Positions 44,130 through 55,263 of a stretch of 64,000 nucleotides of DNA are shown piece by piece. The DNA lies in the NCBI GenBank assembly GCA_951213105.1, contig OX578147.1, positions 124,651,642 to 124,715,641 on the forward strand. The letters run 5' to 3'. Numbering within the stretch: position 1 is the stretch's first letter; the number at the start of each line of letters is the position of its first letter. The DNA comes from Amaurobius ferox. Taxonomy: Eukaryota > Arthropoda > Arachnida > Araneae > Amaurobiidae. The notes below the pieces were generated by a model, which saw nothing but the letters and a program-made list of their open reading frames with translations, did no database searches and was not told the DNA's origin. A program made the position numbers and the translations under genes.

Positions 44130-46390
44130 ATTAGAATTCGAAAACAGGACATTCATGTAATACAATGGATCAAGATAGGGTGACTTCAGTTTATATTTGT
44201 TTTAGATGAGTCACGCGAAATTACATCGAACTTCCTACTCGAATTCCTCCAGTAAAATGAGTTCTATGCACTATATTGGATACACATCGGATAAATTCGT
44301 TATTATTGTTATAAATTCGTTATGTGCTAATGGCGCATGTGCAGTTTTTCTGGAACATCTATTAACACTAATTATAACTTCACAGTTATACTCCCCAAAC
44401 AAAATGACGCTCATACTAGTGAAACCCGTTGCGAAACTTTTTCAACAAACATAAAAGTGTAAAATAATTTAGGACATCATGTTTAATGATATTTAAATTG
44501 GAAGGTGCCTGCTGGATTTACAATATTTTCTATACAGTCTTAGAAAACCAAGAAAATACAGCACATACGATCTGATCACAAACTAGTTGGATCTGAAAGC
44601 TATTAGTTGCGAACTCCAGGCATTCATTCTTCTAAATGGACATTCTTCTAAGGAAACACAAAACACCCGATGTGATCGGAAGTTAATCATCAGATGAAAA
44701 TATGTTAGCTGTTGGCTGCCGGGGTTCATTCTTCTAAATGACTCAATATAGGAAGGATTTAGACAGGGAAATTCAATAACAAAATGTAATACTGTAAAGT
44801 CCTTGAAATTTTTTCTGACCTTAGTCCTCAACAAAGTAATATAATTTTTCTTGAGTGCATTTACATTGCGTTCAAAGAAATTACATCACACCTGATTCAA
44901 TCGCATGTAATTGGAATCAGAATAAAAATCAAATGTAGCTGGAATCGCCTGGTATTCAGGGTTACTTAAAAGTTCCAAATTCTGTTAATTGTAATAGTGA
45001 GTACCCTTATTTTTAACGATTTTATTCCTAATAACGCTTTCAAAGGGAAGTCCAGTCAGCGGATACAAATAGCAGGTCACACTATGAAACACTCAAAATT
45101 GCTTCTGCCAGTACGCATTGGAAAATGTTATTAAACGTTAACTCATGCAGAAAATATCAGCTGTTACACAAAATAGAAATTTAACATCCGTTCGATAGAT
45201 CCTTAGAAGTTGAGTGAATTCAGCCTACTATTAGTTTATTATTTTTATAATGAAACTTATATAGTTTAGTTTCAGATATTCTCATGGCTCAAACGATCTT
45301 GTGGTTAAAGAGTTGGACAGTGATTTCACGGATCTGTTGATGGCAAATCTAAAATTGTTTATTTTACTTGAAACATGTAAATTTTCTTCAATCAAGCTCT
45401 GAACCAGAGACCTTCTGTTACTAAAATTTGCATCTAGCGAGCTTCCAACCCCGTACCTTCTGTTACTAAGTTGGTGCTTTTCCAACTGTGCCACGGAGAC
45501 CCCCTCCCCCCTCATCCATATCCAGAACAATAAAATAATCTGAAGAATGTACTTACCACCCCATTTAAAAATCTGTGGTTTTGGGGAAAATTCTGTATCT
45601 TTTGCTCATCCGTAAAGTATCAGCTATCAAACAAAAAATGAAATCTGTTCAAAAGATTTTCAGAAATAGAATAGCAAAAAAGGTTTGTGAATTAAATATA
45701 TAGATTTTTGTTTTGTTCCAATCAGATGATAATTGAGCTTTCCGCGTGCGGATATTGTTCATAATTAAAAAATATAAAAAGGAGCCAGGAAGTCCTTGAA
45801 TGCTGTATTTCAATTTAGAATTTTGTATGCAAGAAGACAAAATCTGATGCAGTATTTGCAATTTTCTATTATGATGTGTAATGGAAATTAGGTATAACAT
45901 CTGATTTTTATCTCTTTATATAAATCTAAACTAAAATACAGCATTTAAAGTTTCCCTGGCTCCTTTTCTTAAATTTATTTTTATAATCAAAATTTAAATA
46001 GTTCCTACTTTTTAATATTCTCCAGATTTAAACGGTCTACTGGTTAGAGAGTTGGGCAGCCAATTCACAGAAATGTTGATGGCAAGTTCTGCCCTCCACC
46101 CAAATGCAATGGTCAAACAAAAGATGAAATCGGTTCAATAAGTTTTTATAAATAGAATAACAAAAAAGGTTTGTGTTTTCATTATATAGCTTTTTGTTTT
46201 GAATCCTTTCAGGTGATAATTAAGCTTTTCCCGTACAGTTATTGCTCATAATTAAAAAATGAGAAAAAAAAGGAACCAGGAAGTCTTTGTATGCTACATT
46301 TCAATTTAGAATTATATATCTGAGAAGTCTAAAATCTGATGTAATATTTGCAATTTTTTATTATGCAGTATAATGAAAATTGGATATAAC
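44130..46390. repeat. Left inverted-repeat arm flanking the 3.3-kb array
   Basis: In reverse complement this follows the order of 60480-61600. Shared parts include GAATTCGAAAA, TGGATCAAGATA, GAGTCACGCGAAATTACATCGAAC, CGTTGCGAAACTTTTTCAA, the ATTCTTCTAAATGACTCAATATAGGAAGGATTT region, the GATTCAAT(C)GCA region and the AAATGGGGTGGTAAGTACATT block. It also holds tRNA-like text related to the array (CTCAAACGATCTTGTGGTTAAAG at 45288; TTAAACGGTCTACTGGTTAGAG at 46028). No protein gene seen. Confidence 0.75.
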
Positions 46391-46618
46391 TGTATCGCCG
46401 AACCCAAGACTAAAAACATTCGCTTCACGCATCGGCACTTTTCGGCTGCTCAACGAATGGTGTTGAAATTTTATTTCATTTTAATTATATAAATATTTCT
46501 CTGGATTAGCGGTAAAAATAAATATTGAGAAATACCTACAAAATTTATTGCTATGACAACATTGTTTATTTAAAACTGCAAAAGTTATTTAAAATCTAGA
46601 AAGCATTTAGTTCGATGC

Positions 46619-46690
46619 GAGGACAGAACTCGCCATCAACGGATCCGTGAATTCACTGTTCAACTCGTTAACCACTAGACCGTTCAAGTT
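46619..46690 (-). other. tRNA-like module, minus strand (unit 1)
   Basis: The complement reads CGGTCTAGTGGTTAACGAG (A-box-like) and GAGTTCTGTCC (decayed B box). Equivalents lie at about 49915, 53210, 56525 and 60000. It is inverted relative to the related module at 47607. Confidence 0.55.
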
Positions 46691-47606
46691 ACGACAACAT
46701 TTGAAACTAAGAAATATATAAATTTTCTTTATAAAAAATTTAAAAAAAAGGAGCCAAGAAGCCTTTGAATGCTATATTTTAGTTTAGAATTGTATAGAGA
46801 AGAAAAAATCAATTGTTATATCCAATTTCTATTATATTTTGTAATAGAAAATTACAAATATTTCAAAAGATTTGGGCTTCTTACATATGAAGTTCTAAAT
46901 TAAAATGTAGCATTCAAAGACTTCCTGGCTCCATTTTTTTTTTCTTTTTTTAATGATGAGCAATATCCGCACGGAAAAAGATCATTTATCACCCGATTTG
47001 AACCAAAACAAAAATCTATATAATTAAGGCACAAGCCCTTTTTTATTATTCAATTTTTGAGAATCTATCGAACCGATTTTCAAAATTAATTTTTTGTTTG
47101 ATAGCTGATACTTTCCGGATAAGCAGAATGTATAGAATTACCTCCAATATCCCAGATTTTTAATTAGTTTGGTAAATGCATTTTTCAAAGTATTTTATTG
47201 TTATGGAATAGGTAATCGGTATGGTTTCTGTGACACAGTCGAAAAAGCTTCATCTTAATAACAAAAGTTCCGTAGTTAAGCGCTGGCTAGGTTTTTACAT
47301 TGCAACAGAATGTCTCCTGTTCGGAGATAGCTTAAAAACAAATATATATTTTTTCAAGTAAAATTAATAAGTATTTTACATTTGTCTCATTTTTTATCTA
47401 TTTTAAAACAATGGCAGTGTTTTTTATCACTAATATTTAAAATGTTCTATTATAATGGATAATGAAAATTGGATATAACATCTGATTTTATTCTCTTTAT
47501 ATAATTCTAAACTAAAATATAGCGTTCAAAGGCTTCCTGGCTCCTTTCTTTTAATTTTTTTTTTATAACGAAAACTCAAATAGTTCTTAGTTTTCGATGT
47601 TCTCAT

Positions 47607-47680
47607 GACTCAAACGGTCAAGTGGTTAAAGTGCTGGACAGCAAGTTCACGGATCTGTTGATGGCGAGTTCTGTCCTCAC
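47607..47680 (+). other. tRNA-like module c, plus strand (unit 1)
   Basis: CGGTCAAGTGGTTAAAGTGC (A-box-like) and GAGTTCTGTCC. Repeated at about +3295 bp per unit. Forms an inverted pair with the minus-strand module at 46619. Confidence 0.55.
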
Positions 47681-47820
47681 CTCAAACGAAATGTTTTATG
47701 ATAACAGTTTTAATCATACAATGCTGCCAGAGTAATACATTTTGTGGGTTCTGCCCCAAATTTATTCTAATCGCCAGTCCAGAGAAAGCTGTATATAATT
47801 AAAATAGCGAAATATCGCAA

Positions 47821-47893
47821 CGTCGTTCGTAGCGCATCGGTAAAGTGCTGCAGCATGAAACGAATCTTTTGTCGAGGGTTCGGTCCCCGCCCG
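47821..47893 (+). other. tRNA-like module d (unit 1)
   Basis: A-box-like TAGCGCATCGG (47830-47840) and B-box-like GGTTCGGTCC (47877-47886), 36 nt apart, within the range of real tRNA genes. The T-arm stem is partly formed. Copies at 51116, 54411 and 57728. Confidence 0.6.
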
Positions 47894-47976
47894 TTTTAGT
47901 CGCGTTATTTAAATTATTTAAATGAAATTGTTAAAGTGTTAAACATAAATACACCGAAATCGAGGCTTTCGTCGTC

Positions 47977-48050
47977 GCCCTCTTGGCCAAGAGGCTTGGG
48001 GCGTCAAGTTGCGGGGCTTTAGGATTCGGGTTCGATTCCCGCTGGGTATT
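47977..48050 (+). other. tRNA-like module e (unit 1)
   Basis: A box TGGCCAAGAGG (47984-47994) and perfect B box GGTTCGATTCC (48029-48039) with a GGG/CCC T-arm. The acceptor stem does not close, so a functional tRNA is unlikely. Copies at 51272, 54567 and 57884. Confidence 0.65.
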
Positions 48051-48235
48051 ATGGATATAGAGTTATAGCGTTAAAGAATCGCGGGTGTTAGCGCGCTCCG
48101 TTGGGGTTGAATGTTTGTGCGGTAAAATAGGCTTTGGGGGTACGTGATTAGATCGATTGTCTTAGGTCTTTAAACTTTCTTATATTTCTACACTAAATTT
48201 CTAAATTTCATACTAAATTATCTGCTCGAGATGGA

Positions 48236-48325
48236 GGACGAGCGGTGGTTGAGTTCCACCGTTGCTGGTGGGGTTTCTCTTCGGGCCTGCTGGCTTCGGT
48301 GTCGAGCTCCCACCCTTCCTCGTCC
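48236..48325 (+). ncRNA. Candidate 90-nt three-helix-junction RNA (unit 1)
   Basis: Closing stem P1 GGACGAG (48236-48242) / CTCGTCC (48319-48325). P2 hairpin GGTGG/CCACC with 7-nt loop (48244-48260). P3 GGTGGG (48267-48272) / CCCACC (48309-48314). A TTTT tract lies about 20 nt downstream (48346). GC content is far above the surroundings. In the fourth unit the only change in the stems is A to G in P1, which keeps a G-U pair. The overlapping frame starting MEDERW is probably spurious. No known RNA family recognised; expression is unknown. Confidence 0.45.
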
Positions 48326-48449
48326 AAAGTTCGATGCAGGGCTTGTTTTGCACCAAGTGGTACTTGTTAACGAAGTCCTAAAATTTTATGCAATTTTGAA
48401 AACTGCGTATCTCTTTTTCTCCTACCATTTTTGTGAAAGAAATGACATA

Positions 48450-48545
48450 CCGGAAGTGACGTACACTTCCGATACGTCACTTCCGGTACGTCACATCCGG
48501 TACGTCATATCCTGTGTCGCCACTTCCCGGACGTCATTTCCGGTT
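48450..48545. promoter_or_regulatory. Cluster of CCGGAAGTGACGT-type palindromes (unit 1)
   Basis: About five overlapping copies of (A)CTTCCGGTACGTCA and its complement, including a perfect 8-bp hairpin CGGAAGTG-ACGTA-CACTTCCG. The words match ETS (CCGGAAGT) and CRE/ATF half-site (TGACGT) consensus sequences. Whether anything binds is unknown. Confidence 0.45.
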
Positions 48546-48650
48546 ATGTATTAGTAATAATAAAATACTTTTCAGTAATGTCAGATAACAAAATTCAGAA
48601 AAAACGCGCTGTTGTTAAAAGCACAAATACCTAGCCATCTCAATGAAGGT

Positions 48651-49688
48651 GGACGGACTCGAACCCCCAGCCTCTGGAATTGGAATCAGACAACATGACC
48701 ACTGAGCCAGCCAGCTCACACGCTGGGAATCCTAATTTATCTATTTAAAGGTAATGATGAGACAGATCAGTAAAAGCTCAAATACCAAAACGTTTTAACT
48801 TGCTATACACAAGGCGTATGGATGGATGGATTCGAACCCACAACCTCTGCAGTTGGAATCAGGCAACAATCCACTGAGCCAGCCAGTTCACATGTCGATG
48901 ATGCTAATTTATCTATTTAAACGTAATGATGAGACGGGTAAAAAAACGTACAAATGCTTTTCAACACGCAATGCGTGTGGATGGATTCGATCCCACAGCC
49001 TCTGGAATTGGAATCAGGCAACATGACCACTGAGCCAACCAGATCACATACCGAGGATCCTAATTTATCTATTTAAATGTAATGATGAGACAAATAAAAA
49101 AAAAACTACAAATACCATTACTTTTCAACACGCAAGGCGTGTGGATGGATTCGAACCCACAGCCTCTTGAATTGGAATCAGACAACATGACCACTGAGCC
49201 AACCAACTCACATACCAAGCATCCTAATTTATCTATTTAAACGTAATGATGAGACAAATAAAAAAAAGTGCAAATACGTTTCAACACGTAACGCGTGGAT
49301 TCGAACCCACAGCCTTTGGAATTGGAACCAGACAACATGACTACTGAGCCAACCAGCTCACATGCCTGGGATCCTCATTTGTCTATTTAAACGTAATGAT
49401 GAGACATATAAAAAAAGGACAAATACCAATACGTTTCAACACGCAACGCGTGTGGATCAATTCGAACCCACAGCCTCTGGAAACAGCCAACAAGACCACT
49501 GAGCCAGCTAGCTCACATATAAACGATCCTAATTAATCTATTTAAATTTAACGGGGAGACAGACTGATCAGATAAGGTACAGATACCAAATCGAGTCAAC
49601 TCTTTATTCAATGCCAGTGGACTAACTTAAATCCACATCCTGTGGATTTGGAATTAGGCAACGTGACCGCTAAGCCTGCCCACTCATG
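48651..49688 (-). repeat. Seven tRNA-like modules, minus strand (unit 1)
   Basis: Modules start at about 48651, 48821, 48979, 49141, 49304, 49452 and 49616 (~160-bp period). On the minus strand most read TGGCTCAGTGG (consensus A box), ATTCCAATTCCAGAGGCTG, GGTTCGAATCC (consensus B box). Most are followed by a short hairpin (ACACGC-nnn-GCGTGT). Acceptor stems do not close, so these look like tRNA-derived modules, not tRNA genes. The seventh is degenerate. Confidence 0.75.
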
Positions 49689-51115
49689 TATCGCCGAACC
49701 CAAGACTAAAAACATTCGCTTCACGCATCGGCACTTTTCGGCTGCTCAACGAATGGTGTTGAAATTTTATTTCATTTTAATTATATAAATATTTCTCTGG
49801 ATTAGCGGTAAAAATAAATATTGAGAAATACCTACAAAATTTATTGCTATGACAACATTGTTTATTTAAAACTGCAAAAGTTATTTAAAATCTAGAAAGC
49901 ATTTAGTTCGATGCGAGGACAGAACTCGCCATCAACGGATCCGTGAATTCACTGTTCAACTCGTTAACCACTAGACCGTTCAAGTTACGACAACATTTGA
50001 AACTAAGAAATATATAAATTTTCTTTATAAAAAATTTAAAAAAAAGGAGCCAGGAAGCCTTTGAATGCTATATTTTAGTTTAGAATTGTATAGAGAAGAA
50101 AAAATTAATTGTTATATCCAATTTCTATTATATTTTGTAATAGAAAATTTCAAATATTTCAAAAGATTTGGGCTTCTTACATATGAAGTTCTAAATTAAA
50201 ATGTAGCATTCAAAGACTTCCTGGCTCCATTTTTTTTCCTTTTTTTAATGATGAGCAATATCCGCACGGAAAAAGATCATTTATCACCCGATTTGAACCA
50301 AAACAAAAATCTATATATTTAAGGCACAAGCCCTTTTTTATTATTCAATCTTTGAGAATCTATCGAACCGATTTTCAAAATTAATTTTTTGTTTGATAGC
50401 TGATACTTTCCGGATAAGCAGAATGTATAGAATTACCTCCAATATCCCAGATTTTTAATTAGTTTGGTAAATGCATTTTTCAAAGTATTTTATTGTTATG
50501 GAATAGGTAATCGGTATGGTTTCTGTGACACAGTCGAAAAAGCTTCATCTTAATAACAAAAGTTCCGTAGTTCAGCGCTGGCTAGGTTTTTACTTTGCAA
50601 CAGAAAGTCTCCTGTTCGGAAATAGCTTAAAAACAAATATATATTTTTTCAAGTAAAATTAATAAGTATTTTACATTTGTCTCATTTTTTATCTATTTTA
50701 AAACAATGGCAGTGTTTTTTATCACTAATATTTAAAATGTTCTATTATAATGGATAATGAAAATTGGATATAACATCTGATTTTATTCTCTTTATATAAT
50801 TCTAAACTAAAATATAGCGTTCAAAGGCTTCCTGGCTCCTTTCTTTTAATTTTTTTTTTATAACGAAAACTCAAATAGTTCTTAGTTTTCGATGTTCTCA
50901 TGACTCAAACGGTCAAGTGGTTAAAGTGCTGGACAGCAAGTTCACGGATCTGTTGATGGCGAGTTCTGTCCTCACCTCAAACGAAATGTTTTATGATAAC
51001 AGTTTTAATCATACAATGCTGCCAGAGTAATACATTTTGTGGGTTCTGCCCCAAATTTATTCTAATCGCCAGTCCAGAGAAAGCTGTATATAATTAAAAT
51101 AGCGAAATATCGCAA

Positions 51116-51188
51116 CGTCGTTCGTAGCGCATCGGTAAAGTGCTGCAGCATGAAACGAATCTTTTGTCGAGGGTTCGGTCCCCGCCCG
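51116..51188 (+). other. tRNA-like module d (unit 2)
   Basis: Same as 47821-47893. Confidence 0.6.
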
Positions 51189-51271
51189 TTTTAGTCGCGT
51201 TATTTAAATTATTTAAATGAAATTGTTAAAGTGTTAAACATAAATACACCGAAATCGAGGCTTTCGTCGTC

Positions 51272-51345
51272 GCCCTCTTGGCCAAGAGGCTTGGGGCGTC
51301 AAGTTGCGGGGCTTTAGGATTCGGGTTCGATTCCCGCTGGGTATT
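51272..51345 (+). other. tRNA-like module e (unit 2)
   Basis: Same as 47977-48050. Confidence 0.65.
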
Positions 51346-51530
51346 ATGGATATAGAGTTATAGCGTTAAAGAATCGCGGGTGTTAGCGCGCTCCGTTGGG
51401 GTTGAATGTTTGTGCGGTAAAATAGGCTTTGGGGGTACGTGATTAGATCGATTGTCTTAGGTCTTTAAACTTTCTTATATTTCTACACTAAATTTCTAAA
51501 TTTCATACTAAATTATCTGCTCGAGATGGA

Positions 51531-51620
51531 GGACGAGCGGTGGTTGAGTTCCACCGTTGCTGGTGGGGTTTCTCTTCGGGCCTGCTGGCTTCGGTGTCGA
51601 GCTCCCACCCTTCCTCGTCC
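51531..51620 (+). ncRNA. Candidate 90-nt three-helix-junction RNA (unit 2)
   Basis: Sequence appears identical to 48236-48325. Confidence 0.45.
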
Positions 51621-51744
51621 AAAGTTCGATGCAGGGCTTGTTTTGCACCAAGTGGTACTTGTTAACGAAGTCCTAAAATTTTATGCAATTTTGAAAACTG
51701 CGTATCTCTTTTTCTCCTACCATTTTTGTGAAAGAAATGACATA

Positions 51745-51840
51745 CCGGAAGTGACGTACACTTCCGATACGTCACTTCCGGTACGTCACATCCGGTACGT
51801 CATATCCTGTGTCGCCACTTCCCGGACGTCATTTCCGGTT
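51745..51840. promoter_or_regulatory. CCGGAAGTGACGT-type cluster (unit 2)
   Basis: Appears identical to 48450-48545. Confidence 0.45.
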
Positions 51841-51945
51841 ATGTATTAGTAATAATAAAATACTTTTCAGTAATGTCAGATAACAAAATTCAGAAAAAAC
51901 GCGCTGTTGTTAAAAGCACAAATACCTAGCCATCTCAATGAAGGT

Positions 51946-52983
51946 GGACGGACTCGAACCCCCAGCCTCTGGAATTGGAATCAGACAACATGACCACTGA
52001 GCCAGCCAGCTCACACGCTGGGAATCCTAATTTATCTATTTAAAGGTAATGATGAGACAGATCAGTAAAAGCTCAAATACCAAAACGTTTTAACTTGCTA
52101 TACACAAGGCGTATGGATGGATGGATTCGAACCCACAACCTCTGCAGTTGGAATCAGGCAACAATCCACTGAGCCAGCCAGTTCACATGTCGATGATGCT
52201 AATTTATCTATTTAAACGTAATGATGAGACGGGTAAAAAAACGTACAAATGCTTTTCAACACGCAATGCGTGTGGATGGATTCGATCCCACAGCCTCTGG
52301 AATTGGAATCAGGCAACATGACCACTGAGCCAACCAGATCACATACCGAGGATCCTAATTTATCTATTTAAATGTAATGATGAGACAAATAAAAAAAAAA
52401 CTACAAATACCATTACTTTTCAACACGCAAGGCGTGTGGATGGATTCGAACCCACAGCCTCTTGAATTGGAATCAGACAACATGACCACTGAGCCAACCA
52501 ACTCACATACCAAGCATCCTAATTTATCTATTTAAACGTAATGATGAGACAAATAAAAAAAAGTGCAAATACGTTTCAACACGTAACGCGTGGATTCGAA
52601 CCCACAGCCTTTGGAATTGGAACCAGACAACATGACTACTGAGCCAACCAGCTCACATGCCTGGGATCCTCATTTGTCTATTTAAACGTAATGATGAGAC
52701 ATATAAAAAAAGGACAAATACCAATACGTTTCAACACGCAACGCGTGTGGATCAATTCGAACCCACAGCCTCTGGAAACAGCCAACAAGACCACTGAGCC
52801 AGCTAGCTCACATATAAACGATCCTAATTAATCTATTTAAATTTAACGGGGAGACAGACTGATCAGATAAGGTACAGATACCAAATCGAGTCAACTCTTT
52901 ATTCAATGCCAGTGGACTAACTTAAATCCACATCCTGTGGATTTGGAATTAGGCAACGTGACCGCTAAGCCTGCCCACTCATG
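51946..52983 (-). repeat. Seven tRNA-like modules, minus strand (unit 2)
   Basis: Appears identical to 48651-49688. Confidence 0.75.
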
Positions 52984-54410
52984 TATCGCCGAACCCAAGA
53001 CTAAAAACATTCGCTTCACGCATCGGCACTTTTCGGCTGCTCAACGAATGGTGTTGAAATTTTATTTCATTTTAATTATATAAATATTTCTCTGGATTAG
53101 CGGTAAAAATAAATATTGAGAAATACCTACAAAATTTATTGCTATGACAACATTGTTTATTTAAAACTGCAAAAGTTATTTAAAATCTAGAAAGCATTTA
53201 GTTCGATGCGAGGACAGAACTCGCCATCAACGGATCCGTGAATTCACTGTTCAACTCGTTAACCACTAGACCGTTCAAGTTACGACAACATTTGAAACTA
53301 AGAAATATATAAATTTTCTTTATAAAAAATTTAAAAAAAAGGAGCCAGGAAGCCTTTGAATGCTATATTTTAGTTTAGAATTGTATAGAGAAGAAAAAAT
53401 TAATTGTTATATCCAATTTCTATTATATTTTGTAATAGAAAATTTCAAATATTTCAAAAGATTTGGGCTTCTTACATATGAAGTTCTAAATTAAAATGTA
53501 GCATTCAAAGACTTCCTGGCTCCATTTTTTTTCCTTTTTTTAATGATGAGCAATATCCGCACGGAAAAAGATCATTTATCACCCGATTTGAACCAAAACA
53601 AAAATCTATATATTTAAGGCACAAGCCCTTTTTTATTATTCAATCTTTGAGAATCTATCGAACCGATTTTCAAAATTAATTTTTTGTTTGATAGCTGATA
53701 CTTTCCGGATAAGCAGAATGTATAGAATTACCTCCAATATCCCAGATTTTTAATTAGTTTGGTAAATGCATTTTTCAAAGTATTTTATTGTTATGGAATA
53801 GGTAATCGGTATGGTTTCTGTGACACAGTCGAAAAAGCTTCATCTTAATAACAAAAGTTCCGTAGTTCAGCGCTGGCTAGGTTTTTACTTTGCAACAGAA
53901 AGTCTCCTGTTCGGAAATAGCTTAAAAACAAATATATATTTTTTCAAGTAAAATTAATAAGTATTTTACATTTGTCTCATTTTTTATCTATTTTAAAACA
54001 ATGGCAGTGTTTTTTATCACTAATATTTAAAATGTTCTATTATAATGGATAATGAAAATTGGATATAACATCTGATTTTATTCTCTTTATATAATTCTAA
54101 ACTAAAATATAGCGTTCAAAGGCTTCCTGGCTCCTTTCTTTTAATTTTTTTTTTATAACGAAAACTCAAATAGTTCTTAGTTTTCGATGTTCTCATGACT
54201 CAAACGGTCAAGTGGTTAAAGTGCTGGACAGCAAGTTCACGGATCTGTTGATGGCGAGTTCTGTCCTCACCTCGAACGAAATGTTTTATGATAACAGTTT
54301 TAATCATACAATGCTGTCAGAGTAATACATTTTGTGGGTTCTGCCCCAAATTTATTCTAATCGCCAGTCCAGAGAAAGCTGTATATAATTAAAATAACGA
54401 AATATCGCAA

Positions 54411-54483
54411 CGTCGTTCGTAGCGCATCGGTAAAGTGCTGCAGCATGAAACGAATCTTTTGTCGAGGGTTCGGTCCCCGCCCG
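54411..54483 (+). other. tRNA-like module d (unit 3)
   Basis: Same as 47821-47893. Confidence 0.6.
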
Positions 54484-54566
54484 TTTTAGTCGCGTTATTT
54501 AAATTATTTAAATGAAATTGTTAAAGTGTTAAACATAAATACACCGAAATCGAGGCTTTCGTCGTC

Positions 54567-54640
54567 GCCCTCTTGGCCAAGAGGCTTGGGGCGTCAAGTT
54601 GCGGGGCTTTAGGATTCGGGTTCGATTCCCGCTGGGTATT
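54567..54640 (+). other. tRNA-like module e (unit 3)
   Basis: Same as 47977-48050. Confidence 0.65.
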
Positions 54641-54833
54641 ATGGATATAGAGTTATAGCGTTAAAGAATCGCGAGTGTTAGCGCGCTCCGTTGGGGTTGA
54701 ATGTTTGTGCGGTAAAATAGGCTTTGGGGGTACGTGATTAGATCGATTGTCTTAGGTCTTTCCTCTTTAAACTTTCTTATATTTCTACACTAAATTTTCT
54801 AAATTTCATACTAAATTATCTGCTCGAGATGGA

Positions 54834-54923
54834 GGACGAGCGGTGGTTGAGTTCCACCGTTGCTGGTGGGGTTTCTCTTCGGGCCTGCTGGCTTCGGTGT
54901 CGAGCTCCCACCCTTCCTCGTCC
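54834..54923 (+). ncRNA. Candidate 90-nt three-helix-junction RNA (unit 3)
   Basis: All three stems unchanged relative to unit 1. Confidence 0.45.
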
Positions 54924-55046
54924 AAAGTTCGATGCAGGGCTTGTTTTGCACCAAGTGGCACTTGTTAACGAAGTCCTAAAATTTTATGCAATTTTGAAAA
55001 CTGCGTATCTCTTTTTCTCCTACCATTTTTGTGAAGGAAATGACAT

Positions 55047-55156
55047 ACCGGAAGTGACGTACACTTCCGGTACGTCACTTCCGGTACGTCACTTCCTGTG
55101 ACGTCACATCCGGTACGTCATATCCTGTATCGCCACTTCCCGGACGTCATTTCCGG
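55047..55156. promoter_or_regulatory. CCGGAAGTGACGT-type cluster, expanded (unit 3)
   Basis: Longer than in units 1-2 by an extra CACTTCCTGTGACGTCACATCC step, which creates a full TGACGTCA palindrome. Confidence 0.45.
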
Positions 55157-55263
55157 TTATGTATTAGTAATAATAAAATACTTTTCAGTAATGTCAGATA
55201 ACAAAATTCAGAAAAAACGCGCTGTTATTAAAAGCACAAATACCTAGCCATCTCAATGAAGGT

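Larger units (their letters stand above)
46391..49686. repeat. Array unit 1
   Basis: First complete unit. Its first half carries private variants (for example AAGAAGCC, GTTAAGCGC, GGAGATAGC) absent from units 2 and 3. Its second half appears identical to that of unit 2. Confidence 0.9.
49687..52981. repeat. Array unit 2
   Basis: A mosaic: first half matches unit 3, second half matches unit 1. See the finding on exact duplication. Confidence 0.9.

Noticed and set aside
48231..48554. Recurring 107-aa frame beginning MEDERW, also at 51526 and in shorter form at 54829 and 58146
   Set aside because: Its repetition is explained by tandem duplication of the unit. The C-terminal half translates the palindromic CCGGAAGTGACGT cluster, the length changes with a small indel in units 3 and 4, and the first part coincides with a strongly foldable 90-nt element.
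48651..48720. Functional tRNA gene
   Set aside because: A and B boxes match consensus, but the acceptor stem does not pair and the T-arm has mismatches in most modules.
48826..49026. Recurring frame MDSNPQPLQLESGNN... in each unit
   Set aside because: It is the translation of tRNA-like modules read on the opposite strand; the peptide repeats follow the ~160-bp module period.
48651..49688. Direct repeats with regular spacing that could suggest a CRISPR array
   Set aside because: Repeat units are long, tRNA-like and diverged, spacers are similar to each other, and the host is eukaryotic.
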